DNA of 64,000 bases, from contig NZ_OZ209244.1 in NCBI RefSeq assembly GCF_964642095.1, forward strand, positions 1,798,001 to 1,862,000. Reading direction: 5' to 3'. The position numbers and the translations under genes are program-made. The number at the start of each line of letters is the position of its first letter. Position 1 is the first letter of the stretch. The notes beneath the pieces were generated by a model, which was not told the origin of the DNA, searched no databases, and saw nothing but the letters and a program-made list of their open reading frames with translations. This stretch comes from Fretibacterium fastidiosum (GTDB lineage Bacteria > Synergistota > Synergistia > Synergistales > Aminobacteriaceae). Of the stretch, positions 16,802 to 25,381 are shown in pieces.

Positions 16802-17883
16802 GCTGCCGCGTCGCCTTCGACATCCAGTTTTTCGCCCAGGAGCGCACGGAGCCCGCGACGCCCCGGAAGCGCGAGAAGGTGCGCTCCGAGGGCAGGGTGT
16901 GCATGAGCAAGGACCTGACGGCCGCCGTGGGGCTCCTGACGGGGCTTTTGGGGCTGGCGGTCCTGGGGGCCTTCACGTGGCGCGTGATGAGCCGTCTTCT
17001 GAGGCTTTCCCTGAGCTTCATCGGGGATGCGACCCTGGAGCGGGACGGATGGTTTCACTACCTCTCCTGGGAGGTCGTGAAGGACTTCTTCATCTCCTGG
17101 CTCCCCCTGGGGTGCCTGATCGCCTTTTTCTCCGCTGCCGCCGTCATCTGCCAGGTGGGCTGGACGATGACCAGCGAGCCCTTCAAGCCCAACCTGGGGC
17201 GGCTCAACCCCATCAGCGGCATGAAGAAGATCATCTCCCTGCGCTCCGTCGTCGAGCTCTTGAAGGGGCTCTTGAAGGCGGGGGTCTTCGCCGTCGTGAT
17301 CTACTCCGCAATCAAGAACTACCTTCCCGCCTCTTCGAGGGCCATGCAGATGCCTCTCGCGCACGGCGCCGCCTCCTTCTGGGACATGCTGTGGACGCTC
17401 TCCATGCGGCTTGCGGCGATGTTGTTGGCGATGGCGTTGGTCGACTACCTCTACCAGCACTGGGAGTTCGAGCGCTCCATCCGCATGAGCCGGCAGGAGA
17501 TCAAGGAGGAGTACAAGCAGATGGAGGGGGACCCGCAGATCAAGAGCAAGATCCGCCAGAAGCAGCGGGAGCTGGCCAAGAAGCGCATGATGGCGGACGT
17601 CCCCAAGGCGGACGTCGTCATCACGAACCCGACGACGCTGGCGGTGGCCCTCCTCTACGATCGAAGGCTGATGAAGGCGCCTCAGGTCGTGGCGAAGGGC
17701 AAGGGCTTCGTGGCGCAGAGGATTCGAGAGCTTGCGGAGGCTGCGGGCGTCCCCGTGGTTGAGAACAAGCCCCTGGCCTGGGCGCTCTACGGGGGCGTCG
17801 AGGTGGGGGAGGAGATATCTCAGGACCTCTACCGCAGCGTTGCGGAGATCCTGGCGATGGTCTACCGGCTCAGGGCGTCGTAA
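16783..17883 (+). CDS. flhB: Flagellar export switch protein FlhB (NPTT variant of the cleavage motif)
   Basis: Substrate-specificity switch of the flagellar exporter. It has four membrane segments and a cytosolic C-terminal domain that normally self-cleaves at NPTH. Family signs: QERTEPATPRKREKVRSEG at the N-terminus, IKEEYKQMEGDPQIKSKIR and PKADVVITNPTTLAVALLYD in the C-domain. Here the motif reads NPTT, so the His is replaced by Thr while the scissile Asn-Pro is kept. The TTG at 16783 has a strong ribosome-binding site (GGAGGGGGTG); GTG 16798 overlapping the fliR stop is an alternative. It is the last gene of the operon; no flhA or flhF follows. Confidence 0.95.
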   Translation: MERCAVSCRVAFDIQFFAQERTEPATPRKREKVRSEGRVCMSKDLTAAVGLLTGLLGLAVLGAFTWRVMSRLLRLSLSFIGDATLERDGWFHYLSWEVVKDFFISWLPLGCLIAFFSAAAVICQVGWTMTSEPFKPNLGRLNPISGMKKIISLRSVVELLKGLLKAGVFAVVIYSAIKNYLPASSRAMQMPLAHGAASFWDMLWTLSMRLAAMLLAMALVDYLYQHWEFERSIRMSRQEIKEEYKQMEGDPQIKSKIRQKQRELAKKRMMADVPKADVVITNPTTLAVALLYDRRLMKAPQVVAKGKGFVAQRIRELAEAAGVPVVENKPLAWALYGGVEVGEEISQDLYRSVAEILAMVYRLRAS

Positions 17884-17922
17884 TCGAAGTGAAAAAAGCG
17901 GCGGAAACGCGCGTTTCTGTTG

Positions 17923-17928
17923 TATAAT
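17923..17928 (+). promoter_or_regulatory. Probable -10 box before the 18.0-kb secreted protein gene
   Basis: TATAAT lies 40 nt after flhB and about 110 nt before the next gene. There is no clear -35. A second candidate is TTGACG (17944-17949) with TTATCT 15 nt later. Confidence 0.45.
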
Positions 17929-18031
17929 CATGGTGTAGCCCCGTTGACGTTTGCGTTTGAAGCGTTATCTGCTCTGAAATTCTATCTTTAAATTTTATCT
18001 TCTTACGATGATGAAGGGAAATCATTCAAAC

Positions 18032-18781
18032 ATGAAAAAGACGGTATGGCTTGTGTTGGCGCTTGCGATATGCCTCGTTCCCCACGCGGCCTTTGCGGCC
18101 GACTTGCCGGAGCTCGCGAGGTGGACGCGCACCAGCGACTTCGCGGATCGCGACGAGGCGCAGAGGGTGAAGGTGAGCGTGGTCTATTACTCCAACGAGT
18201 ACGTTGAGGCCCTTGTGAAGGCCGAGGCGGAGAAGAACCTCTGGACCCGGGACGAGACGGAGAACTACAAGTACACGCTCCTGAAGACGCTGAACTTCCA
18301 CGACGCCATCGCCTTTCAGCTGACCCTTTACGTGGAGGGCCTCCCCATGTACGCTCAGCCCTTCGATCGCCACATCAGCCTGTGGATCGGCAACAAGCGC
18401 TACAACCCTACGGACTACGACAAGCGGTTCAACGTCAAGATCCTTGGGGAGCGGGACGGGATGATCTGGTTCCCGCGGTACGACCCCAAGACGGGCGCGG
18501 AGCTCCTCAAGGGGGCGAAGGACATCCGCCTCGTCCTGGACGGCGCCATCAGTCAGGCGATCTCCCCCCGTGGCGACGCCATGTGGGTCTGGGACATCAC
18601 GAAGGACGTGGAGGGGGCCCTGGGGAACGGCAGGGCCATGGACCGGCTTGAGCTGGATCGTCTGATCAAGCGCCTCGAGAAGCTGAACCAGGAGCGCGGT
18701 GCGCTTCAACTTCAGGTGGATTCCATCGACCAGGAATTGAACAAGGTCAATTCCCGCATCGATGAGCTGCAGGGCAGGTAA
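18032..18781 (+). CDS. Exported protein of unknown function with C-terminal coiled coil
   Basis: I do not recognise the family. The product (249 residues from ATG 18032) starts with a clear Sec signal peptide (MKKTVWLVLALAICLVP, cleavage near AFAAD), so it is periplasmic or outer-surface. The middle is a soluble alpha/beta-looking domain with many aromatic residues. The last 45 residues are heptad-like (LDRLIKRLEKLNQERGALQ and onward) and should form a coiled coil. ATG 18008 and 18011 are in-frame alternatives but would put ten charged or polar residues before the signal. It stands alone between flhB and pfkA. Confidence 0.7.
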   Translation: MKKTVWLVLALAICLVPHAAFAADLPELARWTRTSDFADRDEAQRVKVSVVYYSNEYVEALVKAEAEKNLWTRDETENYKYTLLKTLNFHDAIAFQLTLYVEGLPMYAQPFDRHISLWIGNKRYNPTDYDKRFNVKILGERDGMIWFPRYDPKTGAELLKGAKDIRLVLDGAISQAISPRGDAMWVWDITKDVEGALGNGRAMDRLELDRLIKRLEKLNQERGALQLQVDSIDQELNKVNSRIDELQGR

Positions 18782-18804
18782 TTTCAGGAAAGGAAGGGAA
18801 CGCC

Positions 18805-19761
18805 ATGGATCGTATCGCCGTATTGACCAGCGGAGGGGATTCGCCCGGCATGAACGCAGCCATCCGCGCAGTGGCCCGCACCTGTCATTACAACGACAAG
18901 GAGTGCATCGGCGTCATGCGGGGCTATGAGGGACTGATCGAAGGGGACTTCAAGGTGCTGGACCGGGCCTCCGTGGGGGGCATCATCCATCGGGGTGGCA
19001 CGATCCTCAAGACCGCGCGCAGCGATCGCTTCAAGACCCAGGAGGGGCGCGAGGCGGCCCTCCTGAAGATGAAGGAGGCGGGAATCGAGGGCCTGGTCGT
19101 GATCGGCGGGGACGGGTCCTTCCATGGCGCGAAGGCTCTGCACGAGATGGGGATGCCCGTCATCGGCATTCCCGGCACCATCGACAACGACGTGGCGGGG
19201 ACGGACGAGACCATCGGCTTCGACACGGCGGTGAACACGGCCCTCGAGGCGATCATGCGCCTGAGGGACACGGCCTCCAGCCACGACCGCCTGTTCATCG
19301 TCGAGGTCATGGGGCGCAACGCCGGCTTCCTGGCGCTTGAGACTGCGGTGGCCTCCGGCGCGGAGTACGCCGTCGTTCCGGAGATTCCCCTGAGCATCGG
19401 CAACCTCTGCAAGCTGCTTCGAGAGTCCCATGCGGAGCACAAGAGCCACACCCTCATCATCCTGGCGGAGGGGGTCATGTCCGCCACGGAGATGCGGGAC
19501 AAGCTTCAGGATACGGGAGGGTACGACGCCCGGGTCACGGTGCTGGGGTACATCCAGCGGGGTGGAAGCCCCACGTCCTTTGACGTCGTCCTCGCCACCC
19601 GCATGGGGGCCTTTGCGACGGACAACCTGCTGATCGGAAAAAGCGGCTTTATGGTGGGGAACGTGAACCACAAGCTGGTCCTGAGCGACCTGGAGCGCTC
19701 CTGGACCGAGCACAAGAACCTGAGCCCGGAGCTGCTGAACCTGATCCACAAGATGAACTGA
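18805..19761 (+). CDS. pfkA: ATP-dependent 6-phosphofructokinase
   Basis: Glycolytic enzyme that phosphorylates fructose 6-phosphate. The 318-residue bacterial PFKA form is complete: ATP loop LTSGGDSPGMNAAIRA at residues 7-22, GGDGS at 101-105 with Gly at 104 (the ATP-type residue; PPi enzymes have Asp), and catalytic PGTIDND at 123-129. The effector/substrate stretch VEVMGRNAGFLAL and the C-terminal LGYIQRGGSPTSFD are also present. The ATG has AGGAAAGGAAGGG upstream. The next gene begins one base after the stop. Confidence 0.97.
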   Translation: MDRIAVLTSGGDSPGMNAAIRAVARTCHYNDKECIGVMRGYEGLIEGDFKVLDRASVGGIIHRGGTILKTARSDRFKTQEGREAALLKMKEAGIEGLVVIGGDGSFHGAKALHEMGMPVIGIPGTIDNDVAGTDETIGFDTAVNTALEAIMRLRDTASSHDRLFIVEVMGRNAGFLALETAVASGAEYAVVPEIPLSIGNLCKLLRESHAEHKSHTLIILAEGVMSATEMRDKLQDTGGYDARVTVLGYIQRGGSPTSFDVVLATRMGAFATDNLLIGKSGFMVGNVNHKLVLSDLERSWTEHKNLSPELLNLIHKMN

Positions 19762-19762
19762 C

Positions 19763-20674
19763 ATGGGTTCCGGGGAAGGAGCGTCCGCGGCGGCGGACTG
19801 CGGAGGCCTCGACGTCGGGGCGCTCCTGCGGATCGTCGCCTCTGACCTGGGGGGACGAAAGGTTCCCGCCCTCTCCCGCCCCTCCGCCTGGGAGGAGGCC
19901 CTGGCCCTCTGCCTGGCGGCCGAGGGCGTGGCGATCGTGACGGGGTTCTTTATCGCGTCGGCCGGCGCCCCGGAGACGGACGGACCGTCGGGAAGCGTCG
20001 TCTTGGGGCGGGCCCTGGAGCTCCTGGGCCGGAGGGTGCGGCTGGTGACGGACTCCCGCAACAGCCTCGTCCTGTCCGCCTGCTCCACCGCGCTGGGCGG
20101 TCCCCCCGTCGCGGCGATGGATCGCCCTCACCCCGACGCGCTGGAAGGGGCGGACCTCCTGGTCTTTCTGGAACGTCCGGGGCGCGCCGGAGACGGACGG
20201 TACTACAACATGAGGGGGAGGGACATCTCGGCCTCCGTCGTGCCCCTGGACGACCTGGCCGCCCACGCGCTGGAGCGTGGACTTCCCGTCATAGGGATCG
20301 GTGACGGGGGCAACGAGGCCGGAATGGGCGCCCTTTACGAGCCGCTGAAGCGGCTGATCCCGGAGTATGCGCGTTGTCTGTCCCGCGTGCCTGCAACCGT
20401 CTGCCTCCCCGCGGACGTCTCCAACTGGGGCGGGTACGCGCTGGCCGCCCTCCTGTCTGCCGCCTCGGGCCGGTGGGTGGGCCTGTCCCCCGGCGAGGAG
20501 GGGCGGGTCCTGAGGGCCGCCGTCGGCGCGGGGGCGGTGGACGGCACGACGGGCCGCAGCGCCCTCTCCGTCGACGGGTTTCCGCTGGAGCGCCTGGAGC
20601 GGGTGGCGGTGCAGCTTGAGGATTGGTATCGCTCTGGAAAAGACGTTCTCAATAAAGACAAAAACAATGCCTGA
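19763..20674 (+). CDS. DUF4392 protein, D-glutamate cyclase-like
   Basis: The product resembles the DUF4392 family, whose mitochondrial member converts D-glutamate to 5-oxo-D-proline. The supporting stretches are VTGFFIASAGAPETDGPSG near the N-terminus, ERPGRAGDGRYYNMRGRDIS in the middle and IGIGDGGNEAGMG, a likely phosphate or substrate loop, about residue 190. Length 303 is close to family size. It starts one base after the pfkA stop, so it is co-transcribed with a glycolytic gene without an evident pathway link. The enzymatic role is inferred from the family and not from visible catalytic residues. Confidence 0.75.
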   Translation: MGSGEGASAAADCGGLDVGALLRIVASDLGGRKVPALSRPSAWEEALALCLAAEGVAIVTGFFIASAGAPETDGPSGSVVLGRALELLGRRVRLVTDSRNSLVLSACSTALGGPPVAAMDRPHPDALEGADLLVFLERPGRAGDGRYYNMRGRDISASVVPLDDLAAHALERGLPVIGIGDGGNEAGMGALYEPLKRLIPEYARCLSRVPATVCLPADVSNWGGYALAALLSAASGRWVGLSPGEEGRVLRAAVGAGAVDGTTGRSALSVDGFPLERLERVAVQLEDWYRSGKDVLNKDKNNA

Positions 20675-20687
20675 AGCGTGATGTCCG

Positions 20688-21122
20688 GTGAAGCACAAAT
20701 CCTTTTTTCCTCTGCTTTTGATATCCTTTGCGATGGCGCTCACGATCCTGTCCTTTTGGGTGGTTCGGAAGAACAGCCTCAATCCGCGGCAGGGCTTTAC
20801 GATCTCCAACGTCTCGGTCAGCGTCGATTTTGACGACCGCCGCTTCCTGGCAGGGACGGCCTCGCGCTTTCCCTATGGGGCAAGGCAGGTGTTCGTGCGC
20901 TTCGATTACAGCAGTCTTGAGACGAACAGCTCGATGGACCTCTCCTGGGACTGGGGGCAGAAGCGGGTGCAGGCTGAGACCTATGAGCTCTCCGCGCCGT
21001 CGGGCACGCGGATGTACTGCCTGCTGAAGGAGGACGGCTCCCCTCTGCCGCGGGGGGTGTACACCGTCACGATCCAATGCCTGACCGAGATCATGCCGCA
21101 CTTTCATTTTGAGATCTATTGA
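20688..21122 (+). CDS. Small membrane-anchored protein of unknown function
   Basis: Unrecognised 144-residue product. A short basic start (MKHKSF) is followed by a hydrophobic segment (LLLISFAMALTILSFWVV), so it is a signal anchor or uncleaved export signal. The rest is a soluble domain with beta-strand character ending PHFHFEIY. It starts at GTG 20688 with GTGATGTCCGGTG before it and follows the DUF4392 gene by 13 nt, so it probably belongs to the pfkA transcript. A GC-rich hairpin (GCTCCCC/GGGGAGC, 21219-21235) with a short T stretch lies about 100 nt downstream and may be a weak terminator. Confidence 0.65.
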   Translation: MKHKSFFPLLLISFAMALTILSFWVVRKNSLNPRQGFTISNVSVSVDFDDRRFLAGTASRFPYGARQVFVRFDYSSLETNSSMDLSWDWGQKRVQAETYELSAPSGTRMYCLLKEDGSPLPRGVYTVTIQCLTEIMPHFHFEIY

Positions 21123-21281
21123 CGCTGCGCCCGGTCCGGGGACGGCACGGATTGAGCGCGACGAAGGATCGGCGATTTTTTCAAAAGGGGCGTTCCGTGA
21201 AATTTTAAATGGGGCTGCGCTCCCCTTCGGGGAGCTTTCCGGCGGGCAGTTCCCAACGATTTAGCTAGCGTTTCTTTCTAA

Positions 21282-21716
21282 ATACAAAATCGCGTCTAAT
21301 GTGGATTGCCTCCCCTGAAAGGGGAGGTGCCGCCAAGGGCGGCGGAGGGGTTCAGCCAGACGACCGGCCTCACGCAAGCCGATCTTTCGGGAGGATTGCG
21401 GCGGCCGGCCGATCGGCTGAGGGCGAAGGAAGTCCGGGGGACTTCCGCAGCTCAGCCAGACGACACGACTTACGGACGCCGACAGGCGGTCGGCGTCGTG
21501 TCGGTCGGCTGAGCCGAAGCAAGGTAATTGATTGCCTTGTGGAGGCGTTGACGGGGAATGTCAGACAGGCGCGTCTTATGAAAAACACCCCTCCCCTTCG
21601 GGGAGCCTTCCGGCAGCCGTTCGCTGACGCTCACGGGCCGTCAGTCCTAGCCCCTTCGGGGCAGCCCCCCTTGCAGGGGGGGCCTTTCTTGCCCTTCTTT
21701 AAACGCGATTTGGTAT
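21282..21716. mobile_element. MITE-like element, copy 1 (435 bp, upstream of rho)
   Basis: Bounded by imperfect 18-nt terminal inverted repeats: ATACAAAATCGCGTCTAA at 21282-21299, and TTAAACGCGATTTGGTAT at 21699-21716, whose complement is ATACCAAATCGCGTTTAA. TA dinucleotides sit at both edges. The inside is a chain of GC-rich palindromes and no credible gene. A 174-bp core (21415-21588) is nearly identical to 40762-40934 in the opposite orientation. The ends match copy 2 at 25382 in inverted order. The right end contains TTGGTATAAG, which resembles an extended -10 promoter pointing at rho. Confidence 0.8.
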
Positions 21717-21759
21717 AAGGTGTTCGCTTTAAGGTGAAATTTTTTTGAGGTGAAAGACG

Positions 21760-21798
21760 ATGAAGCACAACGAACAGAACTTGGAGCGGTTATGGTGA
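21760..21798 (+). CDS. Candidate rho leader peptide (12 codons)
   Basis: ATG 21760 opens the short frame MKHNEQNLERLW and stops with TGA at 21796-21798, overlapping the proposed rho ATG at 21792. The leader has the best ribosome-binding site of the region (GAGGTGAAAG at 21747-21756), while rho itself has GGAG at 21783. Such an overlap would couple rho translation to the leader. E. coli rho also has a leader peptide and is autoregulated, but this one is unrelated in sequence. An alternative is that rho starts at GTG 21750 in its own frame. Confidence 0.4.
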   Translation: MKHNEQNLERLW

Positions 21799-23543
21799 AG
21801 GTTCTTGACGAGAAGGCGGCGACCCCTCGCAGGAGGGGACGGCCGCCGCGCGTGAAGGAGCCTGCGGAGGCCCTTGAAGAGGTGAAGGCGACGCAGCCTG
21901 AGGAGGCGGAAGGTTCCTCCCCGGCGGAGGAGAGCGCGGTGGTGAAGGTGCGCCGCCCGCGGGGCAGGCCGCCGAAGAACGCGGCGAAAAAAATTGAGGA
22001 AGCGGAGACCTCCCAACAGCTCCTGCTCCTTCCGGACGCCCGGAGGGTGGAGGCGGTGGAGCCCTCCGAGGCGTCGAAACCGGAGGTGCCGGCGCCCGAC
22101 GAACCGGTGGATGAGATGGAGGAGACGACGGCGTATGGGGCGGAACCTGATTCCGCGTCCGAGGCGCAGGTCGTCCAGCCCGTCGAGGACGGGGAATCAC
22201 CGGCCCCTCTCGAGCCGGCCCCCGACGAGCCGGCGGAGGCACGGGCACCTTACGCCCGTGCGTCGGTTCACGAGGTGACGCCCCATCCGAAGCCCAAGCA
22301 CACCTACTCCTACCTTGCGGCCCAGACCCTCACGGACCTTCGGAAGATCGGGCGGGAGTTCAACGTCGCGGGTCCCACCACGATGCACAAGGACGACCTG
22401 ATCATCTCCATCCTGAAGGCCCAGGCGGAGAGCATGAACTACCGCTTCGGTGGCGGGACGCTCGAGATCCTGCCCGAGGGGTTCGGCTTCCTTCGTCCCA
22501 AGGGGATGCTGCCGACGGACAACGACGTCTACCTCTCGCTGTCCCAGATTCGGCGCTTCGGGCTTCGGAACGGGGACGTCATCTGGGGCCTGATCCGCCC
22601 GCCGCGGGACCAGGAGCACTACGAGGCGCTCCTGCGCGTGGAGACGGTGAACTTCTCGGACCCCGAGTCCTCTCGACATCGTCCGATGTTCGCCCACTTG
22701 ACGCCCATCTTTCCCAACGTCCGAATCAACCTGGACTCCGGCCCTGGGGACTGGGCAACGCGCCTGGTGGACATGTTCGCCCCCATCGGCCTGGGGCAGC
22801 GCGCGCTGATCGTCTCGCCCCCCAAGGCGGGCAAGACGACGCTCTTGAAGCGCATCGCCAAGGCCATCTCCGCGAACTCGCCGGACATTATCCTGATGGC
22901 CCTCCTGATCGACGAACGCCCCGAGGAGGTGACGGACATCTCCCGCTCCATCGACGGAGAGGTGATCGCCTCGACGTTCGACCGCCCTGCGGACGAGCAC
23001 ATTCGAGTGGCCAACCTCGCCATCGAGAAGGCGAAGCGCCTGGTCGAGGCAAAGCGCGACGTCGTCATCCTCCTGGACTCGATCACGCGCCTGGCCCGCG
23101 CCTCGAACCTGACGGTCCCGCCGTCGGGCCGTACCCTGTCGGGAGGCCTGGACCCCTCCGGGCTCTACTTCCCGAAGCGCTTTTTCGGCGCTGCCCGAAA
23201 CTTCGAGGAGGGCGGGAGCCTGACGATCATCGGGACGGCCCTGACGGATACGGGCAGCCGCATGGACGACGTCATCTACGAGGAGTTCAAGGGAACGGGC
23301 AACATGGAGCTGCACCTGTCGCGCAAGCTGGCGGAACAGCGGATATTCCCCGCCATCGACATCACGCGGTCCGGGACGCGGCGGGAGGAGCTCTTGATCC
23401 CCGAGGACGAGCTGGCCCGCCTCTGGGCTCTGCGGAAGCGAATCGTTGGGGTGGACGAGGCCGGGGCGCTGAACCTGATCCTCGACAAGCTCAAGCAGAC
23501 GAAGGACAACCACGAATTCCTGATGTCCATAAAGCTGGCCTGA
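21792..23543 (+). CDS. rho: Transcription termination factor Rho, with AT-hook-like N-terminal extension
   Basis: Hexameric RNA-dependent ATPase helicase that ends transcription. The C-terminal 380 residues are canonical: RNA-binding cold-shock-like domain (EILPEGFGFLRP), Walker A SPPKAGKTTLL, Walker B VVILLDSITRLARA, and Q/R-loop region PSGRTLSGGLDPSGL. The N-terminal 190 residues are an acidic, Pro-rich insertion holding two basic RGRP-type motifs (RRRGRPPRVKE and RRPRGRPPKN), as in AT-hook DNA-binding tails. Rho N-terminal insertions occur in several high-GC phyla. ATG 21792 is preferred (583 residues) because GGAG precedes it; GTG 21750 would add 14 residues. Confidence 0.95.
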   Translation: MVKVLDEKAATPRRRGRPPRVKEPAEALEEVKATQPEEAEGSSPAEESAVVKVRRPRGRPPKNAAKKIEEAETSQQLLLLPDARRVEAVEPSEASKPEVPAPDEPVDEMEETTAYGAEPDSASEAQVVQPVEDGESPAPLEPAPDEPAEARAPYARASVHEVTPHPKPKHTYSYLAAQTLTDLRKIGREFNVAGPTTMHKDDLIISILKAQAESMNYRFGGGTLEILPEGFGFLRPKGMLPTDNDVYLSLSQIRRFGLRNGDVIWGLIRPPRDQEHYEALLRVETVNFSDPESSRHRPMFAHLTPIFPNVRINLDSGPGDWATRLVDMFAPIGLGQRALIVSPPKAGKTTLLKRIAKAISANSPDIILMALLIDERPEEVTDISRSIDGEVIASTFDRPADEHIRVANLAIEKAKRLVEAKRDVVILLDSITRLARASNLTVPPSGRTLSGGLDPSGLYFPKRFFGAARNFEEGGSLTIIGTALTDTGSRMDDVIYEEFKGTGNMELHLSRKLAEQRIFPAIDITRSGTRREELLIPEDELARLWALRKRIVGVDEAGALNLILDKLKQTKDNHEFLMSIKLA

Positions 23544-23604
23544 CCCGACGCCTGGGGCGCGGGACGGAACTTTCGCGCGCGTCGGGCGATTATGCGGCAT
23601 CTTG

Positions 23605-23613
23605 TGCTATAAT
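23605..23613 (+). promoter_or_regulatory. Extended -10 promoter for the LysM/M23 peptidase gene
   Basis: TGCTATAAT is a perfect extended -10 (TG-n-TATAAT) about 60 nt after the rho stop. The transcript would begin near 23620. This places it inside the longest open frame, so translation must start further downstream. Confidence 0.65.
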
Positions 23614-23697
23614 TCACGTATCGTACTTTGTCTTATGACGAGCTTTGTGCCGGAACCGCATCCGCGCGCGGCGAAGGCATGTCGGGAGGAGTTGTCT

Positions 23698-25278
23698 TTG
23701 AGGACATTCGATCGTCGAACGCCGGATCGAAAGGTTTTTCCTGCTGAAGGCAAGAAGCGCAGAGGAAGGGAAAAAAAGGCTTCGCTGGACTTTTGTTGGG
23801 GTTTTTGCGTCGTCGTCTGTTTCACCTTTGGTCTGGCTTCGTTTTTGATGTTCTCCGCCTGGGAACGCTTTTCCGGCGTGGCGTGGGGCGGAGTCGAGGA
23901 TCGGGAAAACGAGGGGGTCGTGGCGGAGGAGGGCTTCCTCGCGTTCGACGTGAGCGACATGCAACGCGATGACCTCCTGGCCGCAGCGCCCCTGGAGGTC
24001 ATCGGGGAGGACGATCGGGAGGAGCCGATGGCCTCCCTCCCCGCCGAGCCGGCGGAATCCGAGGTCCGTGCCGAGGTCAGCGAGCTTCCGCTGAAGGAGG
24101 ACTTCGGCCCCCTTCCCAAGTACCTGTCGGATTACGAGAGCATCGTCCTGAGCGCTCAGGACGACGGTACCCGCTTAGCGGAGGACGTCATCCCGTCAGA
24201 CCCTGTCCCCCAGTTTGTGGAGGTGGGCACCGACTGGAAGGAGCACGTCGTCAAGTCGGGCGAGACGCTCTCGGACATCGCTCTGACCTTTGGCGGGCTC
24301 ACCGCTCAGGACATCCTGAGGGCCAACGGGCTTAAGGACGCCAATCGCCTGGCCGAAAATCAGCTTCTCCTGATCCCTAAAGACGCGGACAAAATTGAAG
24401 AAACCCTTGAGGAGGTTCGCACGCGGCAGGCCCGCGTGGCGGCCCTGCGGGAGAAGGTCGAGCCTCTGAAGGTCTCGTCCTACGTGGTGGCCCAGGGAGA
24501 CAGCCTGTGGTCCATCTCGAACTCCCAGAACATAGAGCTGGACACGCTTGTGGGCAGCAACGTCTTCAAGGCGACCCTGCACCCCGGACAGACCCTCCGC
24601 ATCCCCAACCAGGAGGGAATCTTCTACACCCTGCGCAAGGGGGAGAAGATCGAGGCCGTCTGCAAGCGCTACGGGGTCGAGCTGGCCAAGCTGCGCCAGG
24701 TGAACCACACCGTTGACGTGGTTGCCCTGAAGCCGGGGGATGAAATCTTCCTTCCCGGCGCAAGGCCGGAGGCCCTGGCCGTCACCCACGAGGAACCCCT
24801 TAAGGCGGAGAAGTCCGCCCCTGCCAGGAACGCTGCGCCCAGGGTTGCGAAGAACGCGAAGCAGAAGGAGGCGCCTGGGGCCGTTAAGGCCTCCCGCTCC
24901 TACCGATGGCCGATCATGGGGCGGATCAACAGCCCCTTTGGCTGGAGGCGGCACCCCATCACGCGTCGTCAGGACTTCCATACGGGGATCGACATCAAGG
25001 CCAGCCGGGGTGCGGCAATTCGTTGCGCCCGGGACGGTCGGGTGGCCTATGCGGGCTGGATGGGCGGCTACGGCAAGGTGGCGGTCATCGAGCATCCGGG
25101 CGGGCAGTCCACGCTCTACGCACATTGCAGCACCCTCCTGCTGAAGCAGGGGGCGGCGGTGAGGCAGGGAGAGAATATCGCAAGGGTTGGAACGACGGGA
25201 CGCTCAACGGGGCCGCATCTCCACTTTGAGGTTCGCAACGGGAACAGCCCGGTCAACCCTCTGAAATATCTGAAGTGA
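23698..25278 (+). CDS. LysM-domain M23 metallopeptidase (cell-wall endopeptidase)
   Basis: Membrane-anchored peptidoglycan endopeptidase of the lysostaphin/NlpD type. After a basic cytosolic start comes a membrane segment (WGFCVVVCFTFGLASFLMF), then an acidic linker and LysM modules (HVVKSGETLSDIALTFGG; YVVAQGDSLWSISNSQNI; a third weaker YTLRKGEKIEAVCKRYGV). The C-terminal M23 domain has zinc ligands in HTGIDIKASRG and HLHFEVRNG and the HCSTLL stretch. TTG 23698 is chosen because GGGAGGAG lies seven bases upstream; ATG 23635 is in frame but has no ribosome-binding site. A terminator follows. Confidence 0.92.
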   Translation: MRTFDRRTPDRKVFPAEGKKRRGREKKASLDFCWGFCVVVCFTFGLASFLMFSAWERFSGVAWGGVEDRENEGVVAEEGFLAFDVSDMQRDDLLAAAPLEVIGEDDREEPMASLPAEPAESEVRAEVSELPLKEDFGPLPKYLSDYESIVLSAQDDGTRLAEDVIPSDPVPQFVEVGTDWKEHVVKSGETLSDIALTFGGLTAQDILRANGLKDANRLAENQLLLIPKDADKIEETLEEVRTRQARVAALREKVEPLKVSSYVVAQGDSLWSISNSQNIELDTLVGSNVFKATLHPGQTLRIPNQEGIFYTLRKGEKIEAVCKRYGVELAKLRQVNHTVDVVALKPGDEIFLPGARPEALAVTHEEPLKAEKSAPARNAAPRVAKNAKQKEAPGAVKASRSYRWPIMGRINSPFGWRRHPITRRQDFHTGIDIKASRGAAIRCARDGRVAYAGWMGGYGKVAVIEHPGGQSTLYAHCSTLLLKQGAAVRQGENIARVGTTGRSTGPHLHFEVRNGNSPVNPLKYLK

Positions 25279-25296
25279 TTCCACATTGTAAAGAAG

Positions 25297-25329
25297 ACGG
25301 GGGTCAGAGCCTTTCTGGCCCCGTTTTTT
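25297..25329 (+). terminator. Rho-independent terminator after the M23 peptidase gene
   Basis: ACGGGGGTCAG (25297-25307) pairs with CTGGCCCCGT (25315-25324) followed by TTTTTT. Confidence 0.9.
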
Positions 25330-25381
25330 ATTTTGAGGCCGCCCCGGCCACTCGGCGGGGCACTGAAAGAAACACTGACTA

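Noticed and set aside
21299..21718. Open frames of 60-140 codons inside the MITE-like elements
   Set aside because: They are Arg/Pro/Gly-rich, lie over palindromes, and occur in similar form in the inverted copies; no ribosome-binding sites.
24196..25125. Minus-strand 309-codon frame opposite the M23 peptidase
   Set aside because: Antisense shadow in a high-GC gene; composition and lack of motifs argue against coding.
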